DNA of 64,000 nucleotides, taken from contig NW_024468288.1 of NCBI RefSeq assembly GCF_002104995.1, forward strand, positions 1 through 64,000, read 5' to 3'. Below are positions 42,603 to 52,972 of this stretch, one piece after another. Origin of the DNA: Linderina pennispora (Eukaryota > Kickxellomycota > Kickxellomycetes > Kickxellales > Kickxellaceae). How positions within the stretch are numbered: position 1 is the first letter of the stretch; every line of letters begins with the position of its first letter. The notes under the pieces are model-generated. The model did not search any database. It saw only the letters and a list, made by a program, of their open reading frames with translations, and was not told the origin of the DNA. Position numbers and translations under genes: made by a program.

Positions 42603-44510
42603 ATGCATTTCAACAATACTTCTGCAAGCAAACCCCCCCGTACCAGCCCCGAGAGATTTGGTCATCCCACCGTTGCCATCGACGATATGCGACCAAATCG
42701 GCCACACAGATCAACCACCTGGGTCGAGCATGTCGACAAGTGGGAGCGGAAGGCACAGTCAAAACAGCAGGTCGGCGGAGAACCGATCTTTCATCTTCCA
42801 TATCCGCGTCAGTTTATCGTTGATGGAACGTTGCGCCAGTCGTCATTTTCCAGCCACTCTGAATCTTTGAATCTGTTCTGGGACCTGGCATTCGTCGGCG
42901 CGATACAGAAGACATCGCACGTTCTGTTCGAGGAGGCAGACGATTTTGGCGAGCCTGATCCAGAAAACAAATACACCCTTCGGATCACTGGTTCGTCGCT
43001 CGGCTATTTTGTTATCATCTACTTCGTCATGTGGAAGACATGGATCCTTATTGAGCGCTGGTCGCAAGTGTTCGGTGCCAACGACATACTTCACCGACTC
43101 ATCATCGTTTGGGAGATGGTACTAGTCGTGGGCATGGGGTCCGAGCTGCATGTTCTCTACTACTTTGACGACAACGTCTTTGTAGGCTGCTTCTGCTTGG
43201 CACGCCTTACCATTGTGCTGCTCTACGCGGCATCGATGTTTTACCTGCCGATGTTCCGCGGCGACCTGCTCCTGACTATCGTGTTCCAGACCATCCCGAT
43301 CATCATCTGGTTTGCCAGTGCCTGGGCACCCCTTGAATATCAGTGGTCCTTTTATCTTGCCTCATCGCTTTTCGAGCTGGTTTTCAGTATCGGAGTCCCG
43401 TTAATCATTCCCATCGCAAAACGCCTCCATATCGAATGGCGTTACCACCTGGCCATGGATGTCAACCGCACAGCCAAGCGATTCGGCGAGTTCATAATGC
43501 TCACCCTCGGCGAGTACGTGCTCAACAGCTTCATCAGTGGTGATGGAGGACTAGACAGCCGTCTGGGTCGCGCCGCGCTGGGAATGGTCATCGTCTCTTG
43601 CCTGCATTGGACGTACTTCCATAGCGAAGGGTCGCGTCTGAGTCAGCATGCACTGGTGCGGTCGCAGTTCACCAGCTCGGTGTGGTCACTGCTGCATCCT
43701 TTCCTCGGTGGGTTGCTTGTGACCGGATGCTCCTCGCTGTCACGCCTTGTCAAAGAGGATGAGGAAGGCGAAGACCCAACTGCCGTCGCGTGGGCGTTCT
43801 GCGGAGGCATTGGCGGCGCATACATTACCTTGGCGCTTCTGGGATTCACTCACCGCAGCCTTGATGAGACCCACTACACATATGTTTCCAAGCCTGTACG
43901 ACTTGTAGTGCGTACTCTCGCTGGCGCGGGGATTGTATTGCTGGGGCTTGCACACAGGCATTTGGCAAGGCACATATACCTCCCACTGATTGTGGCTATT
44001 GTAACGTTCTTGCTGATGCTGTTCGAGATGTGCGGCCGCCTCAAGCGCCATGTGGACGATGTGGAGGATAGCTGCGACCCAGTCCTAGAGGAGACTGAGA
44101 ACGTCACCCGGTCACATACACACAAATCAAGGGTCTATGATGCTGCCGGCAACGATAGCGATAACGAGAAAAACGTCAGATCGCATCCCGCAGATCCCAC
44201 AGCAGACAAACCCTCGCCCAGCGGAGACACCAGCATTGACATTAGCCTTCACCCTGGATCGCTGCGACAGAGGCCAACGTTACAGCTATCCCCTGGCGAT
44301 GGTGTGCACGTTGAAATTGCCGAAGAAACCCCTACACCCACACCGGCCGCTGCCGGCTCCACTACCGCACTAAGGCCAGGTGTGGTTACACCAGCTGCTG
44401 CGCGCTGGCAGAGGGCAATGTTGGTGACCCAAATTGGTATCCGTGCCAGTCGCCGGTATGACCGCGAATATAAAGCCTCAGATGTCCCTGGTGCTGCCTC
44501 GTACCTTTAA
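42603..44510 (+). CDS. LtrA-family (low temperature requirement A) multi-pass membrane protein 1
   Basis: 635 aa. The N-terminus is hydrophilic, followed by LPYPRQFIVDGTLRQSSF and SLNLFWDLAFVGAIQ, the start of the LtrA domain in which a conserved acidic residue follows FxW. About ten hydrophobic segments lie between residues ~95 and 490, including a highly conserved block RYHLAMDVNRTAKRFGEFIM, then LTLGEYVLNSFI. The C-terminal ~140 residues are disordered, Pro/Ser/Thr-rich and end ASYL. Bacterial LtrA was named from a cold-growth phenotype; the fungal function is unknown, transport being likely. It is a tandem paralogue of the next gene. Confidence 0.85.
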   Translation: MHFNNTSASKPPRTSPERFGHPTVAIDDMRPNRPHRSTTWVEHVDKWERKAQSKQQVGGEPIFHLPYPRQFIVDGTLRQSSFSSHSESLNLFWDLAFVGAIQKTSHVLFEEADDFGEPDPENKYTLRITGSSLGYFVIIYFVMWKTWILIERWSQVFGANDILHRLIIVWEMVLVVGMGSELHVLYYFDDNVFVGCFCLARLTIVLLYAASMFYLPMFRGDLLLTIVFQTIPIIIWFASAWAPLEYQWSFYLASSLFELVFSIGVPLIIPIAKRLHIEWRYHLAMDVNRTAKRFGEFIMLTLGEYVLNSFISGDGGLDSRLGRAALGMVIVSCLHWTYFHSEGSRLSQHALVRSQFTSSVWSLLHPFLGGLLVTGCSSLSRLVKEDEEGEDPTAVAWAFCGGIGGAYITLALLGFTHRSLDETHYTYVSKPVRLVVRTLAGAGIVLLGLAHRHLARHIYLPLIVAIVTFLLMLFEMCGRLKRHVDDVEDSCDPVLEETENVTRSHTHKSRVYDAAGNDSDNEKNVRSHPADPTADKPSPSGDTSIDISLHPGSLRQRPTLQLSPGDGVHVEIAEETPTPTPAAAGSTTALRPGVVTPAAARWQRAMLVTQIGIRASRRYDREYKASDVPGAASYL

Positions 44511-44799
44511 TGCTAGTCTTTCCCTCTCACATATTTTGATGCATATTTTCAACGATAAACCCACCAGCTATCAAATCCATTGAAATATACCCACGGTCTG
44601 TATATAATGCAGAGTGGACCATGCCGATTTACTTTTGTAGACCCAAGCATGTGAGCGGAGAGATGCAGGGGCGAGACACCAGCATATTATTACCGGTGAT
44701 TGATTTTGCGCTTCTAGAAAAGAAATTCATTGATATTCTATCATTCCACCAGCCTTTTGCCCTTTTCTTGTCTCAGCAGCCTTCCATTTTCTGTATAAT

Positions 44800-46713
44800 A
44801 TGTACTCTGAAACCCCACAGAGTGGGCCAGGCGGCTCCTGTCCAGCAATGTTTGGCCAGCGCGCCGGGGATTTCGACGATACCTACCCGAAGAGACTCAA
44901 TCAATCAATGACCTGGATCGGGCATGTCGGCAAATGGGAGCAGAAGGCACAGTCAAAACAGCAGGTCAGCGGCGAGGCGATAATTCATCTCCCGTATCCG
45001 CGGCAGTTTATCGTGGATGGCACACTGCGACAGTCGTTCTTTGCCAGCCATTCCGACTCTCTGAATTTGTTCTGGGATCTGGTGTTTGTCGGTGCAATCC
45101 AACGAACCTCGCATGTCCTGTTTGTGGAGTCTGGTGGCAATGAAGGTTCCGCAGCCAAATACACACTCAGCATTACTGGCGTGTCCCTCGGATACTACAT
45201 GATTATATACTTCCTGATGTGGAAGACATGGGTCATTATCGAGCGCTGGTCGCAGATATTTGGTGCCAACGACATACTTCATCGCCTCATCATCGTCTGG
45301 GAGATGTGCCTTGTTGTTGGCATGGGCTCAGAGCTAGATGTCCTGTACAGAGTCAACAATACCGTTTTCGTAGGCTGCTTCTGTCTTGCGCGCTTGACAA
45401 TCGTGCTGCTTTTTGCCATGTCTATGCTCTACCTGCCAATGTTCCGCAGAGATCTGCTCCTGAATATCGTGGTGCAGACCATCCCAATTATCATCTGGTT
45501 TGGGAGTATTTGGGCACGCGTTGAACGCCAATGGGCTTTCTATCTGGCTGCCTCAATAGCAGAGCTCTTCTTCAGCCTTGGTATGCTTTCCATCCACAGA
45601 CTTGTTAGCCACTTTAATCTCAGCTGGCGTTACCACCTGGCCATGGATGTTAACCGGACCTCCAAGCGATTCGGCGAGTTCATAATGCTCACCCTCGGCG
45701 AATATGTACTCAATAGCTTTATCCGTGGGAATGGCGATATGGATAGTCGCCTGGGCCGCGCCGCGCTGGGAATGATTATTGTCTCGTGTCTGCACTGGAC
45801 CTACTTCCACAGCGAAGGATCGCGCTTGAGTCAACACGCATTGACCCGGTCATGGGTGACAAGCACAGCATGGTTGCTCTTGCACCCGCTGCTGGGCAGC
45901 CTGCTTGTGACCGGATGCTCCTCACTGTCGCGCCTTGTCAAAGAGGATGAGGAAGGCGAGAATCCGGCTGCTGTCGCCTGGGCGTTCTGTGGAGGCATGG
46001 GTGGCGCATACATTACCTTGGCGCTTCTGGGGTTCACCCACCGTAGTCTCGATGAGATCCACTACACATATGTCTCCAAGCCAGTTAGGCTAGGCGTCCG
46101 AATCGTTGTTGGGATAATGATTTGCTTGCTTGGGCTCGGCCACACACGTTTGGACAAGCGAATGTACATTCCGCTAACTGTGGCTATTGTAGCGTTCTTG
46201 CTGATGCTGTTCGAGATGGCTGGCCGTCTCAAGCGCCGTGTGGACGATACCGACGACCCCTACAATTCGGAGTTTGCTGAACAGGAAAGCAATCTGCCCC
46301 TTGCTCCAGCCCCACTCAAGAGAGCCAGACGTATCTTGAATGACTACAGCTGCTGTGAAGTAGAATCCGAGACATGTTCTGCGTCGCAGGCAGGACCTGC
46401 TCCACCAATGAAGCCCGTGCTCATCAACGATGTTATCAGCAGCATCGGCCAGCCAGACAGCCCAAGCCCAAGGCGACCGATGCTGCCCCTGCGCGCCACT
46501 GATCTAAACGCCGAAATTGTCGAAGAGTCCCCGGAACACACTCCAGTAGTTAACAGGTCTTCCAGCCCACAAAGGCACGATCCGCCTGCTAGTCCCGCTG
46601 CAGCACGCTGGCATAGAGCAATACTGGTGACCCAGATCGGCATCCGTGCTGGTCGGCAGCACACCCACAACTATGATGCCAAGAATGTCCCTGGTGCTGC
46701 CTCGTGTCTCTAG
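44800..46713 (+). CDS. LtrA-family multi-pass membrane protein 2
   Basis: 637 aa, same architecture and close identity to the gene 290 bp upstream (shared IVDGTLRQSFF, SLNLFWDLVFVGAIQ, TLGEYVLNSFIRG, LSRLVKEDEEGENP). Divergence is concentrated in the N-terminal 40 residues and the cytosolic-type tail, as expected after tandem duplication. The tail again ends GAAS-x-L. Each gene has its own upstream region, so this is not an operon. Confidence 0.85.
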   Translation: MYSETPQSGPGGSCPAMFGQRAGDFDDTYPKRLNQSMTWIGHVGKWEQKAQSKQQVSGEAIIHLPYPRQFIVDGTLRQSFFASHSDSLNLFWDLVFVGAIQRTSHVLFVESGGNEGSAAKYTLSITGVSLGYYMIIYFLMWKTWVIIERWSQIFGANDILHRLIIVWEMCLVVGMGSELDVLYRVNNTVFVGCFCLARLTIVLLFAMSMLYLPMFRRDLLLNIVVQTIPIIIWFGSIWARVERQWAFYLAASIAELFFSLGMLSIHRLVSHFNLSWRYHLAMDVNRTSKRFGEFIMLTLGEYVLNSFIRGNGDMDSRLGRAALGMIIVSCLHWTYFHSEGSRLSQHALTRSWVTSTAWLLLHPLLGSLLVTGCSSLSRLVKEDEEGENPAAVAWAFCGGMGGAYITLALLGFTHRSLDEIHYTYVSKPVRLGVRIVVGIMICLLGLGHTRLDKRMYIPLTVAIVAFLLMLFEMAGRLKRRVDDTDDPYNSEFAEQESNLPLAPAPLKRARRILNDYSCCEVESETCSASQAGPAPPMKPVLINDVISSIGQPDSPSPRRPMLPLRATDLNAEIVEESPEHTPVVNRSSSPQRHDPPASPAAARWHRAILVTQIGIRAGRQHTHNYDAKNVPGAASCL

Positions 46714-46875
46714 CAGCTTCATACCAGAATTGCTCTGCTTGCGATGCGAGCTCGGCTGCTAGTCAGCATGGGTTGACACGTCGATAAGAGCATCACGGCG
46801 AACCGGTCATTTGAACGTGTCGGATGGTTGTTGATGCAATGGCGGTCATGGTCATCTCCCACCTTGGTGGCCTGC
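46714..46875 (-). other. 3' flank of the Fanzor gene, possible omega-RNA region
   Basis: In known Fanzor and TnpB loci the guide RNA overlaps or follows the 3' end of the nuclease gene. This 162-bp stretch between the Fanzor stop and the LtrA stop is where it would lie. GCGCAGGCGCTTCAGCGCTGG at the very end of the coding region is self-complementary in part. No terminal repeat or target duplication could be identified. Confidence 0.25.
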
Positions 46876-49406
46876 TCAGCGCAGGCGCTTCAGCGCTGGC
46901 TCGCTGCTGCTGGCAACATAATCGCCTGCTGCTGCACGCCTCTTGTGCAGCTTCTTTGTTGCAGGGGTGGTGCCAGAAGCATCGGCAACAATGGCCGTAA
47001 AGCGACGGAACCGCTCAGGAATACTGCCTGAATCACAGAGTGACTGGAAAATGAGCCTGAAGTTTAGAACTGCTGCGAGATCGCGGTTCAAGAGCCGAGA
47101 CGAATAGGCTCGCCTGTATTGTGCCATGGCCCGCTTACATGACTCGCTTGTACAGCAGAGAAGGCCATGGCACTTCACAGTTGGGTTCTTCGATCTCTGG
47201 TAGGGCCGCGGGTTGGGAACATGCCGGAATGTCTGCAGGGACTTTTCGCAGCAGAACGGGCACATCGACGATGTCCGGAATTCGTCGATCAGATAGACTT
47301 CAAAGCCATGGTGCTTGAACTTGTCGCGTCATCCCTTGCCACGAATCAGCGCATGGTGTCGGGCCATTGGCGCACTCCAATTGCCCATGATCAGCACTGG
47401 GTCTGGACCGAACTTGCTCCGGAGTTTCGCGGCAAGCCTGTGGTCTGCACGGGCCTGGTTCATGAATGAATCAAGGCGCAGCTTGCGGTGAAGCGGGTAC
47501 ACCTTGGGACTGGTCCCGACACCCGGATGAGCCTTCCAGCGCCTCTGGTGCTGCTTGTTTGACTTTGTGGGCTGCTGCTCTGGTAACCTTTGCGCTGTCA
47601 TCGTGTTGGCATAAAACGGTGCTAGGACACACCGCACAGATGCACGGGCAGCAACGTAGGCACGGAATTTTGCTGGGCTAAGGGTCCGGCAGCAGTGCTT
47701 GGAAAGCTCTGCCTCTGCTCTGCGGACAGCATCTTCTGGGACTTGATCCTTTGTAGCCTGACGAATCCTGTCATAGTGGCGCAGCTTGAGCTCCTTATTG
47801 CGCTGCTGCCGTGTGTAGCGGTAGAGCATCTTTTCACCCTCTTTCCCATTGCTGCTATTTTCGTGCATCATGTATAGCAAATCGCCCCGACCTGGATCGA
47901 TGAATACACAGCAGCCTTTCAGATTCTGCAGCTCTGGCTGTGGGATCTGGTGGATATAGCGACAGCCAGCTATAGTATTGCCTCCCACAGCACCACCTCC
48001 TGCAACATCGCCTGTAGCATCGCCTCCTGCAGCATCGCCTCCTGCACCATCAGCATCTACTGCACCACCAGCCTTGGATATCTTGTCTTGCAACAAAATG
48101 CATATCGCTACACCATCTGTTGTTGCCATTCCGTGGAATTTTCTATCACCATGCACCTTAAATGGCTTTGATGTTAGATCTGCGACCCGGCCCCACACAT
48201 CCCACACAGGTTGTGTGATCCCTTGGACCGGGTCGTGTGCACAGACTGGGGGTGCTGATGCATATGCATTGTTAAGTGCTGCAACAGTGTCTGCTGCTGC
48301 TGCCGATGCGCCTGCAAGCGAATCAGCCGCTACTGCTGCAGTTGCTGCAGTGGCCTCTGTTGCATCCGATGGTATCTTCGCTGCTTCATGTGCAGCCTTC
48401 TTGGCCAATTTTTCGCCCTTTTCTGCTACTTTCCTTGCCTTTGCTGCTGCCCTCTTTGCTGCGTTGATCTTGGTAACCTGCTCACGGGTTTTTGAAACAA
48501 ACACCTGCTTGATTATTTGCTTGTCTAAGCGCACATGGCCTGGGATCCATGATGTCCGCAGAGGCAAGCATTGGGGGGAGACTTGCCAAGCTGCTCATTT
48601 TCGATAAGCTGGCATAGGCGAATGTATGCACGCAGATGCTTAAGTGGATTTACCTTGGCATCATAGTATCGGCTGTCTTTGGCGAATCTGTACTTGGCAC
48701 CATAGGCATTAAGGACTGGTGCCAGCTTGTTGTAGATTGCAAGCATCGGTGGGGTGAGCACACTGAGATCAGGGTGCCTAGAGGCAACTGCCTGGCGGAG
48801 CTTCTGTGCAGGCGTATAAATACACACTTGACATGCGTCATTGAACTCAGCCTTGGATACATTGCCCATTGTACTGTGCAGTGTGTTTTTGCGGCTGCGA
48901 ATATCAATCAATTTGGCCAGAATCCGCTGTAGGCAAGTGCCATAGTGCAACACAATGTTGTTCTTGTATGCTGTTATCAGCCCGGTATCCACGTATGTCG
49001 CTACCTGATTCATTTTGCGCACGCCATGTAGCTCGTTATCGCCATTATGCAATAGATAACCATAAATATAGTATACAACTACATCACCGAAATCTGCGCT
49101 CGACAGTTCTGACCTGTCCTTCCGGTTGACGAAATCCTCGGCAGATATGACAGTCTTCGCCTTCAGGTTGCGATAAATGAATAAATAAATAAAACGAAAA
49201 AACCCCTTTTTCACAAATGTTGCTGGGTCAAAGGCATCATCGTAAGCTAGCTGATGGAGTAGTATCCATCGTGCAAGCATGTATGTATGCTCTTTGATGA
49301 TATTGACGCTGTGTACAAATTGCTCTAGGCGGGGCAACATAGAATCACGGAAGCCAATACCACCAAGTGATGTCTTTATGACAGTAGTGCTGCGGGTAAT
49401 ATTCAT
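46876..49406 (-). pseudogene. Fanzor (eukaryotic TnpB homologue), one frameshift and one in-frame stop
   Basis: About 843 codons from ATG 49406 to the stop at 46876. Part 1 (49406 to ~48573) is the helical N-terminal region. The frame changes in a six-base C run (plus-strand G run 48573-48578; one base missing) and continues with PLRTSWIPGHVRLDKQIIKQ, the entry to the nuclease core. The RuvC-I Asp is in CVFIDPGRGDLL (codon at 47896-47898). An in-frame UGA at 47329-47331 follows LIRGKG. The same frame then continues through YLIDEFRTSSMCPFC, zinc-ribbon Cys pairs and RuvC-III NRDLAAVLNF. Fanzors are omega-RNA-guided DNA endonucleases carried by eukaryotic transposons. Ala- and Gly-rich insertions (about 48.25-48.45 and 47.96-48.07 kb) look like triplet expansions. 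Confidence 0.85.
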
Positions 49407-50051
49407 TTGAGAAATTCGGTAGGCAAAGTATGAAGAGAAACGATGCTGTTCAGTTTTGGTTTATTGCGTATGCATAGCATTAAGAACTTTTTATTAAAAA
49501 TGACCTGGCTTGCATGGTTCTTGGGGCCCTTAGCACTGATGCAGTCTCTTGAATCAGTCAATACAGACTGGATCCATTGTGGTCCAAATACTACCGCTTA
49601 TGCATGTTCATAAGACAAATTAATTTATAAAATAAACCCACAAATATTGCATGGCCGCTAGAAGAGCTATATGACCTTATTCAATAGATGCTCATGAATT
49701 AATATCCTAAGAGTGTTGCGCAGCCGGTGATGACCACCATGATGTCATCATGGAAGTTATCAGGCCGACCGACAATGAGAGCAGCTCTTGCGCTGAACCA
49801 ATGGAGATATCTAGTGGAGACCTGTGACCACTACAATAACAACTTGTCGCCCTGGTTTCACCGGTGAGGTCAGATGCCGCACAAGATCAAAAGGAGTTTA
49901 CGGAGCAAGTCACCTAAACCCGTGTTGAAGCTTAAAAGTTTTATCTTTTAACCAATTTAAAAGGTTCTAGCGGACGGTCGGACACTTTTTAGACTATAAA
50001 ATCTTATATAAAGGTAAAAGAGATTGTCAAAATACACTGTATAAGATCGCC
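49407..50051. other. Gene-free region with dispersed repeat
   Basis: Contains AT-rich upstream DNA of the Fanzor gene and the second copy of the 146-bp repeat. No gene is seen. Confidence 0.5.
49738..49883 (+). repeat. 146-bp dispersed repeat, copy 2
   Basis: Partner of 17295-17440. It keeps an open frame ending in a stop one codon later than copy 1. Confidence 0.75.
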
Positions 50052-50768
50052 TTAGTGGCCACGGCCACGACCACGACCACGACCACGACCGCGCCCGCCT
50101 TGTGCACCACCACGACCGCCATGACCACTATTTGTCCGGGGCCCAGAGCCTGAGGCTGCGCCCTGACTAACAACATCACTCAGATGAGCCCCGCGCACCA
50201 CACCGCCGTTATATGGCGACAGCTCTTTGCAGTATGGCTCAAAGGTCCTCCTGGAGGCTTTCTTTGCGTGGTGTGACCGACGCTTCCTTGTCCTCTTTGG
50301 CTCTGTCTTTTCTTCAAGCGGAATATGGACGACCCGATGCAAATAGCGCATGGCAGGGAGTGGAGTCGCTGCCAGCTTCTTTATCTGCTCGGCATCAATG
50401 ACAGCCAACTGCAGCGCCTGCCAGTGCTCCTCTGAATCCGACTCTTCCATAACTGGCTCGGGCCGCTCGGGCATGACATACTCCGGCTCCTTGGCCTCAA
50501 TCTCGACCTTGGCTGGTCCAGCTCCGGCAAAGAGCTGGAATACGGGCACATCCGCTGATTCCTCTTCCCTGTCGCTGCTGCCATCAACCTCTGCTTCGTC
50601 AGCAGCAGCCTCGATCACCTCAGCCTTAACACGGGCGTCCATAATCTTTTCAAAGGCGGCAAAGTCCTGCTCGTCAAGGTCTGATACCCCGTCGCCGTTG
50701 TCGCTAGTGTTGTCGCCAAACAACGCATTGCGATCTACTTTTTGTCCTCTCAAGGTATCAAAGGTCAT
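50052..50768 (-). CDS. Acidic protein with C-terminal RGG tail, 238 aa
   Basis: From ATG 50768 (MTFDTLRGQKVDRNALFGDN). The N-terminal half is strongly acidic (DLDEQDFAAFEKIMDARVKAE and EEESADVPVFQLF). A middle section (MRYLHRVVHIPLEEK) leads to a basic cluster (KRTRKRRSHHAKKASRRTFE), then a Gly/Arg repeat tail (GGRGRGRGRGRGRGH). This layout suggests a nuclear or nucleolar RNA-associated protein. It may belong to the fungal DUF2011 family; that assignment is tentative. The GGTCGTG-type repeats encoding the tail are prone to length variation. Confidence 0.7.
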   Translation of the reverse strand: MTFDTLRGQKVDRNALFGDNTSDNGDGVSDLDEQDFAAFEKIMDARVKAEVIEAAADEAEVDGSSDREEESADVPVFQLFAGAGPAKVEIEAKEPEYVMPERPEPVMEESDSEEHWQALQLAVIDAEQIKKLAATPLPAMRYLHRVVHIPLEEKTEPKRTRKRRSHHAKKASRRTFEPYCKELSPYNGGVVRGAHLSDVVSQGAASGSGPRTNSGHGGRGGAQGGRGRGRGRGRGRGH

Positions 50769-50900
50769 GGCTAGGTGATATGAATGCTTGTGAGGAAGTG
50801 AGTTTCTTGAAAGACGCAAACACAAAACGAGGGAAATGCTGAGAAAAAAATTTTTTGAGCGGATCCTGAGTTGCTCAACTGCCTAATTTTGGGACACATT

Positions 50901-52634
50901 TTAGAGACTGAGACCGGCCGATGCTGCTGAAAACGATGACGACGAACGGCGGCGAGTCAGAATCCGTGGGCGGATTCCATGGGGTGTCAGTGACCGATTC
51001 GACAAGTTCCGGCGGTGATTAGCCATTGCCTCAGCAGCAGGGCTGTCTGTCTCGCCATGCTCATCCTCGCTGAATGAGGCCTCATCCTCGGCCATCGACC
51101 CGTCTAACAACGACGGCTCTGAGGAGAGTGACAGCGGCGGTAGTGCCTTGTGCTGTGTTGCTGTTTCGTGAACTCCTAGCAGAGCCAGGACCTTGGGGTA
51201 CACCAGGGTGCCGACATCATCAGCCCACAAAAAGTCGAGGTGCTCGTAGTGTGAGAACCGCATGCATTCCTCGGGCACGATAGAGAGTTCTTCAACTAGC
51301 GTGTCGACAGAGGCTAGCGAGTCTGATCCGCCATAGAACAGGGACAGTCGGGTGTTGATCTTCTTTAGTGGATACGTGTTGTTCCAGTGGGTCAGCGGAC
51401 CCATTGTGTACCCTTGCTCCCTCAGGTATGGAGCAGCCAGCGGGATGCTGGCCGGGCGCGACACCGTAGGTGGTTTGGGACCAATACCGTTGGGTGCGCT
51501 GCGGACCACGGGGCGCTGCTGAAAAAACTGTGGCTGGTTGGCACCACTGGATGACCAGACTGGGTAGGCAGGCGGGTCCTCGTCGTACATCTGCAGCTCA
51601 CCGCAGCGTATAATTTGCATCCAGTGCACGATCGCCTTGACGCTAGTGTACGAGTACAGATGCCAGTAGACGATATGTTTTGTTTCCTGCGACATGTTGC
51701 GGGTGCGCCAGCCAAAGAGAAGGTTAACACAAAAATCGAGTGCAGCCACGTAGATGTCGCGCGGAAGTATGTTGACCCAGAAATATACCAGTTTCATGGC
51801 ACGGCGGCGGCCAAACAGCAAGTAGAGCATGTGCGGCGTGGCCCTGATGAAGTAGTCAACAACCCTGTTGTGGAAGCCGCGCGGAGTGGACGCTGGTGCC
51901 AGTGCAATAAAATGCTCGACCTTGTAATTCAGCTCCTTGTTGCGCGACAGCGACATGAACATCTGTGCCGATCCCTGGCTGAAGCCGATATATGTCAATG
52001 TCTTTGCGCCCGTTTCCTTGAGAATATAGTCAACAGTCGTGGGTACATCGATGTTGGCAATCTCGTCGATCGAAAAGTTCCAGAACCGCTTCTGATCAGG
52101 CGTGTATTTCATGTGTTTGTACGAGTACTTGTTGCCGCGCGAGTTTCCAAGCCAGACATCGTAGCCGGCCTCCGCCAGACGCAGAGGCAGGATGTTGATC
52201 CAGTCGGGATGGCATACAAAGCACTCAGAGTTGAGCATGAATCCGTGCCAGAACAAGACCACCGGTTTTCCTCCCGATGACTGCGGCGGCTGCTGGTGCT
52301 GCTGGTGCTGCTGTACGGGTCCGCCACGGGGACCAGTGATCCGATGTGTACCAAGCAAGAACCCGTCTCTTGTCTCCACCAAATGGTCCTCGTACGGGTA
52401 GCCCCAGAATTCCATTATCTCTGCAAACGAGTTGAAGTCATCTAGAAAGAACTCGCCCTTGTCGCTGCTGCGCCCGCCAAGCAGCCATGGGGGTATATAG
52501 TCGACCACGTAGCCGATGGGGAACACAAGCAGGAGCACACGCAGCAGCTTCTCGACTATAAAGAACAGCGCAGCAATAAGCATGCCCTGGTACTCGGCCA
52601 GGCTCAGCCTGCTAAAGAACGGAATGTAAATCAT
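50901..52634 (-). CDS. AB-hydrolase-associated lipase (steryl ester hydrolase-like)
   Basis: 577 aa from ATG 52634. A hydrophobic segment (MLIAALFFIVEKLLRVLLLVF) near the N-terminus should anchor it in the ER or lipid droplet, as in Tgl1/Yeh1. The AB-hydrolase-associated region starts at DDFNSFAEIMEFWGYPYEDH with VETRDGFLLGTHRI. The oxyanion region is FWHGFMLNSECF, GYDVWLGNSRGNKYS is family-typical, and the nucleophile Ser is in YIGFSQGSAQMF. The likely Asp is in YGGSDSLASVDT and the His in SHYEHLDFLWAD. A Gln/Pro insertion follows the first strands, and a ~90-residue Ser-rich tail is probably a phosphoregulatory region. Confidence 0.9.
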   Translation of the reverse strand: MIYIPFFSRLSLAEYQGMLIAALFFIVEKLLRVLLLVFPIGYVVDYIPPWLLGGRSSDKGEFFLDDFNSFAEIMEFWGYPYEDHLVETRDGFLLGTHRITGPRGGPVQQHQQHQQPPQSSGGKPVVLFWHGFMLNSECFVCHPDWINILPLRLAEAGYDVWLGNSRGNKYSYKHMKYTPDQKRFWNFSIDEIANIDVPTTVDYILKETGAKTLTYIGFSQGSAQMFMSLSRNKELNYKVEHFIALAPASTPRGFHNRVVDYFIRATPHMLYLLFGRRRAMKLVYFWVNILPRDIYVAALDFCVNLLFGWRTRNMSQETKHIVYWHLYSYTSVKAIVHWMQIIRCGELQMYDEDPPAYPVWSSSGANQPQFFQQRPVVRSAPNGIGPKPPTVSRPASIPLAAPYLREQGYTMGPLTHWNNTYPLKKINTRLSLFYGGSDSLASVDTLVEELSIVPEECMRFSHYEHLDFLWADDVGTLVYPKVLALLGVHETATQHKALPPLSLSSEPSLLDGSMAEDEASFSEDEHGETDSPAAEAMANHRRNLSNRSLTPHGIRPRILTRRRSSSSFSAASAGLSL

Positions 52635-52972
52635 GGCCAGGCGCAAATTCGACAATTCAATAAAAGAAAAATAGCGGAAGAGAAAGCGCGTATATACATG
52701 TGAGCACGGGATGCAGGGAGGGCTGGGCCGGAAAAAACAGGGGGAGGGCCTCCCTTCAGGTCCTGGCTTTGGTTTGTGGGGTAACCGTCGAGGCGGTCAG
52801 TGGCCGGCTTTCAGATGCCGCTCCACCACCCAGTGCAGTAAACCGGGCGGCATGGTGCCAGTCTTTGTCACACACGTACGTACGTACGAATATTGGCATG
52901 GCTGCAAAAGGGAAGCGTTGGTATTTTTGTACATCAAGAAAGCGGCTACATAGAATACTGTTTTGCGTCGGT

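Noticed and set aside
52872-52888. Short ACGT microsatellite
   Set aside because: Only about four units; ordinary simple sequence.
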